From the NCBI RefSeq assembly GCF_010731855.1, contig NZ_AP022620.1, forward strand, positions 496,001-560,000: DNA of 64,000 nucleotides, read 5' to 3'. The translations under genes were made by a program, and so were the position numbers. Below the pieces are notes generated by a model that saw nothing but the letters and a program-made list of their open reading frames with translations, was not told where the DNA came from and ran no database searches. Position 1 is the stretch's first letter. Every line of letters starts with the position of its first letter. Origin of the DNA: Mycolicibacterium anyangense. Its GTDB lineage: Bacteria > Actinomycetota > Actinomycetes > Mycobacteriales > Mycobacteriaceae. Shown here piece by piece: positions 25,504 to 34,335 of the stretch.

Positions 25504-25931
25504 GCGGCCTTGTCCAGACAGAAGGCTTGCGCGTCACGGCCGTCGGCGTAGTCCTCGGCGACCAGCTTGTCGTTGACCAGGATGCGGCAGCCCAGTGCAT
25601 CGGTGTCACCCTGCGCGACGATATTGGCGAGCACCCCGGGGTCGGTGGTGCTGACGGTGACCGACCAGGGTAGCGCTGTGAAGCCCGACTCGATGGTCCT
25701 GCCGTTGACATCCAGGTAGCTCACGCGACCGGAAGCCTCGGCAGGACCGACGACTTCGTAGGTCACCCGCTTGGTGTTGATCGGCTTGATGGGGTCGGCC
25801 GGCATCGGGGCGGCGATGTAGGGCCGGTCGGAATCGAAGAACGTCCGCAACCGGCCGACGACGGCGACCGCCGCCACCAGGGCGATGACGATCACCGCCA
25901 CCACCCAGAACCGCTTCATCAAGCCGAGCAT
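25500..25931 (-). CDS. MmpS-family membrane accessory protein
   Basis: A 143-residue protein with one N-terminal membrane helix (FWVVAVIVIALVAAVAVV) and a small extracytoplasmic beta domain. The hallmark is KRVTYEVVGPAEASGRVSYLDVNG, with ALPWSVTVSTTDPG and two Cys (GCRILVNDK, AFCLDKAA). MmpS proteins pair with MmpL4/5-type pumps for siderophore or lipid export. Its TGA overlaps the mmpL ATG on the minus strand. ATG 25919 is an alternative start. The promoter region, shared with a divergent Cys-rich gene, carries a CsoR-like palindrome, so the pump may respond to metal or sulfur stress. Confidence 0.93.
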   Translation of the reverse strand: MLGLMKRFWVVAVIVIALVAAVAVVGRLRTFFDSDRPYIAAPMPADPIKPINTKRVTYEVVGPAEASGRVSYLDVNGRTIESGFTALPWSVTVSTTDPGVLANIVAQGDTDALGCRILVNDKLVAEDYADGRDAQAFCLDKAA

Positions 25932-25988
25932 CGACGCATCTCCTCGTCCGAAATCTCAGGCCGGCGCAGTAGCACTCGGCACTCCAGA

Positions 25989-26006
25989 TATACCATAGGG
26001 GGTATA
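25989..26006. promoter_or_regulatory. CsoR/CstR-like palindrome TATACC-N6-GGTATA
   Basis: Perfect six-base arms with a GGGGG run in the spacer give the form expected of CsoR/FrmR-family operators (ATACC..GGGGTAT). It lies 57 bases upstream of mmpS and 132 bases upstream of the small Cys-rich gene, in their shared divergent region. No CsoR gene is in the window. Confidence 0.6.
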
Positions 26007-26138
26007 GTGTCAGTGCACGATGTAAACCCTGAAAGCAGAAGGGGCGAAGCGCAATCGCGGGGATTCAACCGCCGAGGAGCTGGAGACGTTGTTCTCGAGT
26101 CGGGCCTGAGCCCCGCTCACCCTTGAGAGGAGTCATCT

Positions 26139-26306
26139 ATGTGTCGAGCGGTGAACTGCCGGGTCTGTGGCAAGACCACCTGGTCCGGCTGCGGCATGCA
26201 CGTCGACGCCGTCCGCCGCAGCGTGTCCGCCGGGCAGTGGTGCTCGGGCCATGCCGCACCGGAGATCGTGCCGTCGCGGTGGAACCTGTTCAAGCGCAGG
26301 AAGTAA
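26139..26306 (+). CDS. Small Cys-rich putative metal-binding protein (55 residues)
   Basis: A 55-residue protein with CxxC at 7-10, CGMH at 18-21 and CSGH at 35-38, plus Cys2: a CxxC/CxxH/CxxH pattern that could bind zinc or copper. The GKTTWSGCG core is, to my recollection, shared by small actinobacterial proteins of unknown function. GAGAGGAG lies seven bases before the ATG, a strong ribosome site. The C-terminus is basic (NLFKRRK). It is transcribed away from mmpS-mmpL across a CsoR-like palindrome, so regulation by copper or sulfane sulfur is plausible but unproven. Confidence 0.8.
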   Translation: MCRAVNCRVCGKTTWSGCGMHVDAVRRSVSAGQWCSGHAAPEIVPSRWNLFKRRK

Positions 26307-26373
26307 GTAACAGCACGGACACGGCTCCGCGTCGGTCGGCGATGACGCCCTGAATCGGTGCGACGGTAGGGGC

Positions 26374-27294
26374 GTGCACGAGCAGGACCACTATTCCGCG
26401 ATTCTCGACGAGTACGCCGAGTACCTCGCGCTGGAGCGGGGCCGGTCCGAGCACACCCGGCGCGCCTACCTTGCCGACCTCCGTGCACTGTTCAGCTTCG
26501 TCGATGAGCGCGCCCCCGGGGCGGGTCTGAGTGCTCTGACCCTGCCGGTATTGCGCTCCTGGCTGGCCGCACAAGCCGGCACCGGTGCGGCCCGGACCAC
26601 GCTGGCGCGTCGCACGTCGGCGGTCAAGACCTTCACCGCCTGGGCCACCCGGCGCGGACTGCTCGACACCGATCCCGCCGCACGTCTGCAACTGCCGAAG
26701 GCGCGCCGCACCCTGCCCGCGGTCCTGCGCCAGGATCAGGCGCTGGCCGCGATGGCCGCCGCCGATCTCGGCGCCGAACAGGGTGATCCGCTGGCCCTTC
26801 GGGACCGCCTGATCGTCGAACTGCTCTACGCCACCGGCATCCGGGTAAGTGAACTGTGCGGCCTGGACGTCGACGACGTCGATACCGGGCGGCAGTTGCT
26901 GCGGGTGCTCGGCAAAGGCAATAAGCAGCGTACCGTCCCGTTCGGCAAGCCCGCGCTGACGGCGCTGAACGCCTGGCTCACCGAGGGCCGCCCGGCACTG
27001 GTCAACGCCCAGTCCGGCGCAGCATTGCTGCTCGGGCCGCGTGGCAAGCGGCTGGACCCACGCCAGGCCCGCACCGTCGTGCACCAGACCGTCGGAGCGG
27101 TCGACGGCGCACCCGACATCGGGCCGCACGGGCTGCGCCACAGTGCCGCTACCCACCTTCTCGAAGGCGGCGCCGACCTGCGCATCGTGCAGGAACTACT
27201 CGGCCACTCGACTCTGGCGACCACTCAGCTCTACACCCACGTCACCGTCGCGCGACTGCGGGCGGTGCACGACCAGGCCCATCCGCGAGCCTGA
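26374..27294 (+). CDS. xerC: Tyrosine recombinase XerC
   Basis: A 306-residue site-specific recombinase resolving chromosome dimers at dif with XerD. The N-terminal SAM-like domain is residues about 5-95. The catalytic set is complete: Arg in ATGIRVSEL, Lys in [41 protein letters not shown] with the nucleophilic Tyr. The GTG start matches the conserved beginning [23 protein letters not shown]. Position upstream of rpsB is as in other mycobacteria, so this is housekeeping and not a phage integrase. Confidence 0.96.
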   Translation: MHEQDHYSAILDEYAEYLALERGRSEHTRRAYLADLRALFSFVDERAPGAGLSALTLPVLRSWLAAQAGTGAARTTLARRTSAVKTFTAWATRRGLLDTDPAARLQLPKARRTLPAVLRQDQALAAMAAADLGAEQGDPLALRDRLIVELLYATGIRVSELCGLDVDDVDTGRQLLRVLGKGNKQRTVPFGKPALTALNAWLTEGRPALVNAQSGAALLLGPRGKRLDPRQARTVVHQTVGAVDGAPDIGPHGLRHSAATHLLEGGADLRIVQELLGHSTLATTQLYTHVTVARLRAVHDQAHPRA

Positions 27295-27298
27295 AAAG

Positions 27299-28729
27299 TC
27301 AAGTACCGCAGAAGGTTTGGAAGCATCGCCCGAACTCTTCGGGCGCCGGCTCGGCGTAGCGTTCCAATCCCGGCCGTTCGTCATACGGGGCGCTGATCGC
27401 GCCGAGTAGCCGGTGGAACGGTGCCATGTCGCCGGTGGCCGCGGCGGTCAGGGCCTCCTCGACCAGATGATTGCGCGGAATGTAGACGGGGTTGACCCTG
27501 CGCATCACAGCGGTGTCGGGACCCAGGTTGCGCCAGCGGTCAGCCCACTGCGCGACGGCGGGCTCGACGTCGCCGCGTGCCAGCCGGCCGAAGAACGAGG
27601 TGTAGTCGATGCGCTCGCTCGCGAGCAGGCTCATCAGGTCGTCGATGAGCTGCCCGGCGGCGGCGTCGTCCACCTCCTCGCCCAGTCCGAGTTTGCGGCG
27701 CATCCCCGCCGACCATGCCGCGGTGTAGCGCTGCGGGAAGGTCTGCACCGCTTCGGTCGCCAGCGCGATCGCCCGGTCGTGATCCTCGGCGATCAGCGGC
27801 AGCAGCGCCTCGGCGAACCGCGCGAGGTTCCAGGCGGCGATCGGCGGCTGGTTGCCGTAGGAGTAGCGGCCCCAGGAGTCGATGGAGCTGAACACCGTCT
27901 GCGGGTCGAAGGCATCCATGAACGCGCACGGCCCGTAGTCGATCGTCTCGCCCGAGATCGTCATGTTGTCGGTGTTCATCACGCCGTGCACGAATCCGAC
28001 CAGCATCCACTGCGTGATCAGCTTCGCCTGGGCGGCCACCACGGCGTCGAGCAGCGCCAGATAGGGATTGTCCGTCCGGGCGGCGGCGGGGTAGTGCCGG
28101 TCGATCGCGTGGTCGGCGAGGCGGCGCAGCAGCGCGAGGTCACCGGCGGCGCTGACGTATTGGAAGCTGCCGACGCGCAGATGGCTGGCGGCGACGCGGG
28201 CCAGAACGGCGCCGTCCAGCAGGGTCTCGCGTCGCACCCGGTTACCGGTGGCGACGACGGACAACGAACGGGTGGTCGGAATGCCCAGCGCATACATCGC
28301 TTCGCTGACGAGGTACTCGCGCAGCATTGGCCCGACGGCCGCCAGACCGTCGCCGCCGCGGGCGAACGGGGTGCGTCCCGAGCCCTTCAGGTGCAGATCG
28401 CGGAGCCGGCCCTGGCCATCAGTCAGTTCGCCGAGAAGCAGGGCGCGGCCGTCGCCCAGGCGGGGCACCCAACCGCCGAACTGGTGACCGGCATACCCCT
28501 GCGCGACCGGCTGCGCGCCGGCCGGCACCTGTGTCCCGACCAGCAGACCGATCCCGTCAGGACTGCGCAACCACTCGGGATCGAGCCGCACGTCGGCGGC
28601 CAGCGATTCGTTGAGGACGAGCAGCCGCGGGTCGGGAGCGGCCGCGGCCTGCCACTGCACGGCGAGTTCGGGCAGCTCGGCGGCGAATCGATGGCCGAGG
28701 ACGACGGTCGGGTCCGGCGCAATGCTCAT
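27299..28729 (-). CDS. selO: Protein adenylyltransferase SelO (YdiU/UPF0061)
   Basis: A 476-residue pseudokinase-fold enzyme that transfers AMP to proteins and is linked to redox stress. Conserved segments are [59 protein letters not shown], and [27 protein letters not shown] with metal-binding Asn and Asp. The C-terminus ends CFQTFCGT; the near-terminal Cys replaces the selenocysteine of eukaryotic SelO. ATG 28729 is the natural start; a longer frame upstream runs through the M23 peptidase gene antisense to its reading frame and is not real. Convergent with xerC, stops four bases apart. Confidence 0.93.
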   Translation of the reverse strand: MSIAPDPTVVLGHRFAAELPELAVQWQAAAAPDPRLLVLNESLAADVRLDPEWLRSPDGIGLLVGTQVPAGAQPVAQGYAGHQFGGWVPRLGDGRALLLGELTDGQGRLRDLHLKGSGRTPFARGGDGLAAVGPMLREYLVSEAMYALGIPTTRSLSVVATGNRVRRETLLDGAVLARVAASHLRVGSFQYVSAAGDLALLRRLADHAIDRHYPAAARTDNPYLALLDAVVAAQAKLITQWMLVGFVHGVMNTDNMTISGETIDYGPCAFMDAFDPQTVFSSIDSWGRYSYGNQPPIAAWNLARFAEALLPLIAEDHDRAIALATEAVQTFPQRYTAAWSAGMRRKLGLGEEVDDAAAGQLIDDLMSLLASERIDYTSFFGRLARGDVEPAVAQWADRWRNLGPDTAVMRRVNPVYIPRNHLVEEALTAAATGDMAPFHRLLGAISAPYDERPGLERYAEPAPEEFGRCFQTFCGT

Positions 28730-28835
28730 CGCGAACCACGGTACGCACACCCCATCGACGTGGGTACCCGCGAGGGTGCGCTTGCGCTTCGCGACCGACG
28801 GCGTGTTGCATACCGACGCGCACGCCCGCCGGGGG

Positions 28836-29327
28836 TTAGCCGGCGACGGGTTTGAGCCGGATCGGGGTGCTCGCCACCAGGCCGATCGGGTCGACGTAGT
28901 CGGCGCGGGACGCCGCACCCCACATGGCGCCCCAGTGCAGGCACGCCGCGACCGGACAGCCGCTGTGGCCGGCCAAAAGCAGGCCCAGCACCGTGCCCTC
29001 GTCGACGCGCTGCCCGGGGCGAACCGCGGCGTCGACGGGCTCATAACTGGTGCGCAGCCCGCCGTCGTGGGCCAGTGACACCACCGGCCGGCCGGCCAGG
29101 TCACCGGCGAAGACCACCGTCGCCGGTCCCGCGGCATACACCGGTTGACCAGGCGTTCCCGCCAGGTCCACGCCGCGGTGCCCGGGCTGCCAGTTCGGCG
29201 AGGGTGCGTCGAATGCCCGGGTCACCGCCGGTGGCGGGCGCAGCGGCCAGGCCAGCCGTCCGCCGTCGGCGCCGGCCGGGGCCGCGCACCCCAGCAGAGC
29301 CGCGATGACGGCGATAAGGATGCGCAT
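28836..29327 (-). CDS. Secreted M23-family peptidoglycan endopeptidase-like protein
   Basis: A 163-residue exported protein with a signal peptide ([20 protein letters not shown]). The LytM domain shows [36 protein letters not shown] and ends with [11 protein letters not shown]. The metal-ligand motifs are HxGxD-like and HWG. The location, divergent from rpsB, is that of M. tuberculosis Rv2891. It probably cuts peptide cross-bridges in the cell wall or is a degenerate LytM activator of other hydrolases. The ATG at 29327 sits within the region that also holds the rpsB promoter. Confidence 0.9.
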   Translation of the reverse strand: MRILIAVIAALLGCAAPAGADGGRLAWPLRPPPAVTRAFDAPSPNWQPGHRGVDLAGTPGQPVYAAGPATVVFAGDLAGRPVVSLAHDGGLRTSYEPVDAAVRPGQRVDEGTVLGLLLAGHSGCPVAACLHWGAMWGAASRADYVDPIGLVASTPIRLKPVAG

Positions 29328-29502
29328 CGCCCCAGTTCAGCCGACTGAGTCGGGGCGCGGTAGGCCGGTTGGCGGCGCCTGTGCACGCACTCGGCGCTGT
29401 GGACAAAGCACCCCTTCGCGTCGGGTAAGCTTTGTCCTGCAACTCGCGCGAGCGGGTTGACTTCGCGCGTCTGCGGCTCGAACCCATTGGTTCGTCACCT
29501 GT

Positions 29503-29539
29503 ATGCCGGGCGGTCCCGTCCTCGAGACGGGTCCGGCAT
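29503..29539 (+). promoter_or_regulatory. Hairpin in the rpsB leader
   Basis: ATGCCGG (29503-29509) and CCCGTC (29515-29520) pair with GACGGG (29526-29531) and CCGGCAT (29533-29539) around a five-base loop. One strand has a five-base bulge opposite a single base. It is 68 bases before the rpsB ATG. Ribosomal protein S2 is often autoregulated through its leader, so this is a candidate site. Confidence 0.5.
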
Positions 29540-29557
29540 CGAAGCGGGCGCCAGGGT

Positions 29558-29575
29558 CCGGCTCACCCGAGCCGG
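29558..29575 (+). promoter_or_regulatory. Second hairpin in the rpsB leader
   Basis: CCGGCTC-ACCC-GAGCCGG is a perfect seven-base stem with a four-base loop, 31 bases before the rpsB start. No T-run follows, so it is not a classical terminator. It may form part of a regulatory leader with the preceding hairpin. Confidence 0.5.
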
Positions 29576-29606
29576 ATGACAACCGACACAAAGGTAAGGC
29601 ACAACC

Positions 29607-30440
29607 ATGGCCGTAGTGACCATGAAGCAGCTGCTCGATAGCGGCGCACACTTCGGGCACCAGACCCGTCGCTGGAACCCCAAGATGAAGCGGTTCATCT
29701 TCACCGACCGCAACGGCATCTACATCATCGACCTGCAGCAGACGCTGACCTACATCGATCAGGCGTACGAATTCGTCAAGGAGACCGTCGCCCACGGCGG
29801 TTCGATCATGTTCGTCGGCACCAAGAAGCAGGCCCAGGAGTCCATCGCCGAAGAGGCGACCCGCGTCGGCATGCCCTACGTGAACCAGCGCTGGCTCGGC
29901 GGCATGCTCACCAACTTCTCCACCGTTCACAAGCGTCTGCAGCGGCTCAAGGAACTCGAGTCCATGGAGCAGACCGGTGGCTTCGAGGGCCGCACCAAGA
30001 AGGAAATCTTGATGCTGACCCGCGAGAAGAACAAGCTCGAGCGCAGCCTCGGCGGTATCCGGGACATGCAGAAGGTGCCGTCGGCGATCTGGGTCGTCGA
30101 CACCAACAAGGAGCACCTGGCCGTCAGCGAGGCCATCAAGCTCGGCATCCCGGTCATCGCGATCCTGGACACCAACTGCGACCCCGACCAGGTCAACTAC
30201 CCGATCCCGGGCAACGACGACGCGATCCGCTCGGCCGCTCTGCTGACCAAGGTGATCGCGTCCGCCGTCGCCGAGGGCCTGCAGGCCCGCTCCGGCGCGG
30301 GCGCCAAGGCTGAGGCCGGTTCGTCGGCCGCCGAGCCGCTGGCCGAGTGGGAGCAGGAACTGCTCGCCGGCGCCACCGCATCGGCACCCGCCGAGGGCGG
30401 CCCCGTCGCCACCGAATCCGCCACTGAAGAAATCTCGTAA
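29607..30440 (+). CDS. rpsB: 30S ribosomal protein S2
   Basis: A 277-residue ribosomal protein of the small-subunit platform. It opens [27 protein letters not shown], and carries [26 protein letters not shown] and [17 protein letters not shown]. The tail after residue 230 is Ala/Glu-rich, as in actinobacteria. AAGG precedes the ATG at a normal distance. tsf follows after 12 bases, the universal rpsB-tsf operon. The 279-base leader region contains two hairpins. Confidence 0.98.
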   Translation: MAVVTMKQLLDSGAHFGHQTRRWNPKMKRFIFTDRNGIYIIDLQQTLTYIDQAYEFVKETVAHGGSIMFVGTKKQAQESIAEEATRVGMPYVNQRWLGGMLTNFSTVHKRLQRLKELESMEQTGGFEGRTKKEILMLTREKNKLERSLGGIRDMQKVPSAIWVVDTNKEHLAVSEAIKLGIPVIAILDTNCDPDQVNYPIPGNDDAIRSAALLTKVIASAVAEGLQARSGAGAKAEAGSSAAEPLAEWEQELLAGATASAPAEGGPVATESATEEIS

Positions 30441-30452
30441 GGAAAGGCACTG

Positions 30453-31268
30453 ATGGCTAACTTCTCCGCTGCCGACGTCAAGCGGCTTCGGGAGCTCACC
30501 GGCGCGGGCATGCTCGACTGCAAGAACGCCCTGGCCGCGAGCGACGGCGATTTCGACAAGGCCGTCGAGGCGTTGCGCATCAAGGGTGCCAAGGATGTCG
30601 GCAAGCGCGCCGAGCGCGCCACCGCCGAGGGCCTTGTCGCCGCCAAGGGCGGCGCCCTGATCGAGCTCAACTCCGAGACCGACTTCGTCGCCAAGAACGC
30701 CGAATTCCAGAACCTGGCCGACCAGATCGTCGACGCCGCGCTGGCTTCCAAGGCCGCCGATGTCGACGCCCTCAAGGCGGCCAGCGTCGGTGACAAGACT
30801 GTCGAGCAGGCCATCGCCGAGCTCTCGGCCAAGATCGGCGAGAAGCTGGAGCTGCGCCGGGTGCAGTACTTCGACGGCAACGTCGAGGCCTACCTGCACA
30901 AGCGTGCTGCCGACCTGCCGCCGGCCGTCGGCGTCCTGGTCGAGTTCACTGGCGAGGACAAGGATGCCGCGCACGCGGCCGCCCTGCAGATCGCCGCGCT
31001 GAAGGCCAAGTACCTCACCCGTGAGGACGTCCCCGCCGACCTGGTGGAGACCGAGCGTCGCGTCGCCGAGGAGACCGCCAAGGCCGAGGGCAAGCCCGAG
31101 CAGGCGCTGCCCAAGATCGTCGAAGGTCGGCTCACCGGCTTCTACAAGGACGTCGTGCTGCTGGACCAGCCGTCGGTGTCCGACAACAAGAAGACGGTCA
31201 AGGCCCTTCTGGACGAGGCCGGTGTCTCGATCACCCGCTTCGTTCGCTTCGAGGTCGGCCAGCAGTAA
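30453..31268 (+). CDS. tsf: Elongation factor Ts
   Basis: A 271-residue guanine-nucleotide exchange factor for EF-Tu. The N-terminal UBA-like motif [19 protein letters not shown] and the core motif [16 protein letters not shown] are both present, followed by two dimerisation subdomains and the C-terminal [21 protein letters not shown] lies before the ATG. A strong symmetric terminator follows 33 bases after the stop, ending the rpsB-tsf transcript. Confidence 0.98.
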   Translation: MANFSAADVKRLRELTGAGMLDCKNALAASDGDFDKAVEALRIKGAKDVGKRAERATAEGLVAAKGGALIELNSETDFVAKNAEFQNLADQIVDAALASKAADVDALKAASVGDKTVEQAIAELSAKIGEKLELRRVQYFDGNVEAYLHKRAADLPPAVGVLVEFTGEDKDAAHAAALQIAALKAKYLTREDVPADLVETERRVAEETAKAEGKPEQALPKIVEGRLTGFYKDVVLLDQPSVSDNKKTVKALLDEAGVSITRFVRFEVGQQ

Positions 31269-31300
31269 AGGCTTGAGCGGCACACCAATCCGCTCACTGG

Positions 31301-31344
31301 AAAACCCCGCGCCACATCCGGTGATCCCGGAGGCGCGGGGTTTT
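31301..31344. terminator. Bidirectional intrinsic terminator after tsf
   Basis: AAAACCCCGCGCC (31301-31313) pairs perfectly with GGCGCGGGGTTTT (31332-31344). The A-run and T-run flank the stem symmetrically, so it can terminate both tsf on the plus strand and the converging SDR gene on the minus strand. Confidence 0.92.
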
Positions 31345-31359
31345 GCCATTGAGCGGCTG

Positions 31360-32073
31360 CTACCAGGTGAAGGCGCGGGGCGGGCCGGCGAGCGCCGCTT
31401 TCGCCTCGGCGCCGAGCGGATCCAGGATCTCGATATCGCCGGCTTCGAGCGCGTCGAGCGCCAGCCGAACGAGGTCTGGTGGGTCGATCACCGCACCGTC
31501 GGGGAAGGTGATCCCCGCCTGCTGGGCGAAGTCGAACAGCGTCTGGGTGCCGATCAGTCCGGGGACGAGGGCGGCCACGAGGGTGCCTTGCCCGGCGAGC
31601 TCGATACGAACCCCGTTGGTCAGTCCCCATTCAGCGGATTTCGCGGCGGCGTACGCGGTATTACCGTCCACGGTCAGCCATGCCGCTGCGGAGAGAACGT
31701 TGAGGATCGCGCCACCGCCATTACGGGCCAGGATGGGGGCGAACGCCCGGATCATGGCGAGAGTGCCGTAGTAGTTCGTCTCCATCGTCGACCGGATCGC
31801 GGCCATGTCACCGGTCACGAGATTGCCGCCATGGGTGTCTGCGGCGTTGTTGACCACGATGTCGACGTCGTGGGCGATATCTGCGACCGCCTCGACCGAC
31901 GACTGGTCGGTGATGTCGAGGCGGACGACCTCGGCGCCGGGTATCTCGACGAGTTCGGGGCGTCGGGCGGCGGCATAGACCTTCGCCCCTCGCCGCAGCA
32001 ATTCGGCGGCAAAGTGGTGGCCCAATCCACGGTTGGCGCCGGTCACCAATGCGGTAGCACCGTTGAGCTGCAT
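31360..32073 (-). CDS. Short-chain dehydrogenase/reductase
   Basis: A 237-residue classical SDR. The cofactor loop is ALVTGANRGLGHHFA with AARR after the second strand, favouring NADP. NNAAD is the structural motif, Ser lies in NVLSAAAW, and the active pair is YAAAK. The specificity is unknown. It is divergent from a TetR gene across a 120-base region with two TGACCG-N2-CGGTCA boxes, so the pair forms a self-contained regulator/target unit. This unit lies between tsf and amiC, which are adjacent in M. tuberculosis as I recall. Confidence 0.9.
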   Translation of the reverse strand: MQLNGATALVTGANRGLGHHFAAELLRRGAKVYAAARRPELVEIPGAEVVRLDITDQSSVEAVADIAHDVDIVVNNAADTHGGNLVTGDMAAIRSTMETNYYGTLAMIRAFAPILARNGGGAILNVLSAAAWLTVDGNTAYAAAKSAEWGLTNGVRIELAGQGTLVAALVPGLIGTQTLFDFAQQAGITFPDGAVIDPPDLVRLALDALEAGDIEILDPLGAEAKAALAGPPRAFTW

Positions 32074-32118
32074 GTGATCTCCGATTCGCGCATCCAGGCC
32101 GGGCGCCCGGGGGATAAC

Positions 32119-32134
32119 ATGACCGATCGGTCAT
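32119..32134. promoter_or_regulatory. TetR operator 1, ATGACCGATCGGTCAT
   Basis: A perfect 16-base palindrome in the SDR/TetR divergent region. Centre-to-centre it is 42 bases, four helical turns, from the second box, which suits cooperative binding by two dimers. Confidence 0.8.
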
Positions 32135-32161
32135 GTCTCGGGATGGACCGTAACAACAATA

Positions 32162-32175
32162 TGACCGACCGGTCA
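32162..32175. promoter_or_regulatory. TetR operator 2, TGACCGACCGGTCA
   Basis: Arms TGACCG and CGGTCA are identical to operator 1; only the central two bases differ. It is 18 bases from the GTG chosen as the TetR start, so autorepression is likely. Confidence 0.78.
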
Positions 32176-32193
32176 ACTTGGTACTCTGCCCCG

Positions 32194-32796
32194 GTGACTC
32201 CTCCTGCTCGGCCGCTCCGGGCCGATGCCGCCCGCAACCGCGAATCGCTGCTCGCTGCGGCCGAGGACGAATTCGCCGAGCGGGGCCTCGCGGCCTCCAT
32301 CGCCGATATCGCCCGCCGCGCGGGCGTGGCGAAGGGCACCGTGTTCCGCCATTTCGCCACGAAAGAGGAACTCATCGCAGCCATCGTCAGTGGCCATATC
32401 GCCGCCCTGGTGACCGCTGCCAAACGGCTCACGCAGGCACCGGATCCGGGTGCTGCCCTACTCGAGTTCCTGACGGTGGCCGCGGACCGGCGCCGTCAGC
32501 ACGACCTGACGTTTCTGCAGGTGGTCAGTGACGGAGACCCGCGAGTCGTGGAGGCCACGCGAGCGCTGCACGCGAGCATCGAGACGCTGGTCGAGCGAGC
32601 CCGCGACGCGGGCGCCATCCGTTCCGACATCACCGGTGCCGACGTCTTCCTGCTGATGTGCGCACCCGTCCACGTCGCGGAGAACCTGTCGGATCCTGGC
32701 CCTGATCTCTGGCGCCGGTACCTCGCCATCATCTTCGACGGGCTGCGGCCGGAGGGGGCAAGTCCGCTTCCGCAACCGGCGCCCACCCTGACCTGA
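32194..32796 (+). CDS. TetR/AcrR family regulator with twin upstream operators
   Basis: A 200-residue repressor. Helix-turn-helix at residues about 15-60 (NRESLLAAAEDEFAERGLAASIADIARRAGVAKGTVFRHFATKEELIAAI). The C-terminal domain resembles the group of mycobacterial regulators that control a neighbouring SDR. I take GTG 32194. In-frame ATGs at 32119 and 32161 also exist but both lie inside the operator palindromes, which argues against them. The two boxes upstream suggest that it represses itself and the divergent SDR until a ligand is bound. Confidence 0.88.
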   Translation: MTPPARPLRADAARNRESLLAAAEDEFAERGLAASIADIARRAGVAKGTVFRHFATKEELIAAIVSGHIAALVTAAKRLTQAPDPGAALLEFLTVAADRRRQHDLTFLQVVSDGDPRVVEATRALHASIETLVERARDAGAIRSDITGADVFLLMCAPVHVAENLSDPGPDLWRRYLAIIFDGLRPEGASPLPQPAPTLT

Positions 32797-32851
32797 CCGC
32801 CCGGGCGGCAGCGTCGCCGCTATTGGACACGTGCCTGCTAGCGTCGGTTCG

Positions 32852-34270
32852 ATGACCCGACACGTGCATGCCTTTCGCGACGATGCGCTCGGCGACCTCG
32901 ACGCCGTCGCCCTCGTCGACGCCATCCGCACCGGCAAGGTCTCCCGTGCCGAACTCGTCGATGCGGCCATCTCCCGAACCCAGACGGTCAATCCCGTCCT
33001 CAACGGCCTGGCGCACGAGACCTTCGAGCGGGCCCGTGCGCAGGCTGCGGCACCCGGGAGCGGCTACTTCGACGGCGTGCCCACCTTCATCAAGGACAAC
33101 GTCGACGTCGAGGGCATGCCTACCATGCAGGGCACCGACGCCTGGGAGCCGCGGCCGCAGCCCGGTCACGGCGACTTCGCCCGCTTCTTTCTCGCCTCGG
33201 GCCTGATTCCGTTGGGCAAGACCCAATTGTCGGAGTTCGGCTTCAGCGCCTCCGCCGAGCACCCCAGGCTCGGAGCGGTCCGCAACCCCTGGGACACCGA
33301 CTACACCGCGGGGGCCTCGTCGTCGGGGTCGGGTGCCTTCGTCGCGGCCGGCGTGGTGCCGATCGCCCACGCCAACGACGGCGGCGGATCCATCCGGATC
33401 CCGGCCGCCTGCAACGGACTGGTCGGTCTCAAGCCGTCCCGCGGCCGGCTGCCGTTGGACAAGATGTCGCGGCAAATGCCGGTGCGCATCGTCAACGACG
33501 GTGTGCTGACCCGCTCGGTGCGTGACACCGCGGCGTTTTACCGTGAGGCAGAACGTATTTGGCGTGATCGTCGGCTGTTGCCTATCGGCGCGGTCACCGG
33601 TCCCGGTACCCAGCGGCTGCGCGTCGCAGTGGTGACGCAGTCCGTCAACCGGCAGAGCAGCCCGAGTATCCGGGCGCGGACCCTGCAGACCGCCGAGCTT
33701 GTCGAACGCCTCGGCCACCACGTCGATCTCCTCGACCACAACCCGATCCCGCGCTATTTCGTCGACGACTTCCTGTTGTATTGGTCGCTGTTGGCGATGA
33801 CGCTGGTGCGAACCGGGCAGCGCACGTTCGGCCCGAGCTTCGACCGCAGCCGGCTGGACAATCTCACCCTGGGCCTGGACCGCCACGCCAGCCGCAATCT
33901 GCACCGGATGCCGATCGCGATCACCCGGCTGGGCAGGCTGCGGCGAGTGACCGCCCGGTTCTACCAGAATTACGACGTCCTGCTGACGCCCACGCTGGCC
34001 GACGAGACGCCCCAGATCGGACACCTGGATCCGACCGCCGACTACGAGCAGATCATCGACCGGCTCGTCGACTGGGTGGCCTTCACCCCATTGCAGAATG
34101 CCACCGGTGAGCCGGCCATCTCGCTGCCCCTGGCGCGGTCGGAATCCGGCATGCCCGTCGGGATGATGTTCGGCGCCCCGATCGGTCACGAACGCCGACT
34201 TCTGGAATTGGCCTACGAACTCGAGGCGGCCCAGCCGTTTCCGAGAATTCAAGCCGGCACGGCACTCTAA
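32852..34270 (+). CDS. amiC: Amidase AmiC (amidase-signature family)
   Basis: A 472-residue hydrolase of aliphatic or aromatic amides with a Ser-cisSer-Lys triad. The Lys is in TFIKDNVDVEGMPT (near residue 82), the cis-Ser in AGASSSGSGAFVAAG and the nucleophile Ser in DGGGSIRIPAACNGLVGLKPSRGR. The C-terminal part contains DVLLTPTLADETP and NATGEPAISLPLA. ATG 32852 is taken over GTG 32831. In M. tuberculosis amiC (Rv2888c) directly follows tsf, supporting the name. An ABC transporter operon begins 65 bases downstream. Confidence 0.92.
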   Translation: MTRHVHAFRDDALGDLDAVALVDAIRTGKVSRAELVDAAISRTQTVNPVLNGLAHETFERARAQAAAPGSGYFDGVPTFIKDNVDVEGMPTMQGTDAWEPRPQPGHGDFARFFLASGLIPLGKTQLSEFGFSASAEHPRLGAVRNPWDTDYTAGASSSGSGAFVAAGVVPIAHANDGGGSIRIPAACNGLVGLKPSRGRLPLDKMSRQMPVRIVNDGVLTRSVRDTAAFYREAERIWRDRRLLPIGAVTGPGTQRLRVAVVTQSVNRQSSPSIRARTLQTAELVERLGHHVDLLDHNPIPRYFVDDFLLYWSLLAMTLVRTGQRTFGPSFDRSRLDNLTLGLDRHASRNLHRMPIAITRLGRLRRVTARFYQNYDVLLTPTLADETPQIGHLDPTADYEQIIDRLVDWVAFTPLQNATGEPAISLPLARSESGMPVGMMFGAPIGHERRLLELAYELEAAQPFPRIQAGTAL

Positions 34271-34335
34271 TCAGATACAGCGCCGTAACGACCAAGGGTG
34301 CCCGTTAACCAGACAGACACCGGCCGCTGCGGTGG

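Noticed and set aside
26007-26126. 39-codon frame from GTG upstream of the Cys-rich gene
   Set aside because: It starts at the edge of the palindrome, lacks a ribosome site and shows no recognisable pattern.
26374-27294. Phage or genomic-island integrase
   Set aside because: Sequence and position match housekeeping XerC; no att repeats or phage genes were seen nearby.
29470-29500. tRNA T-arm-like GGGTTCGAGCC on the minus strand
   Set aside because: The flanking bases do not form the T stem or an acceptor stem, and no anticodon arm follows.
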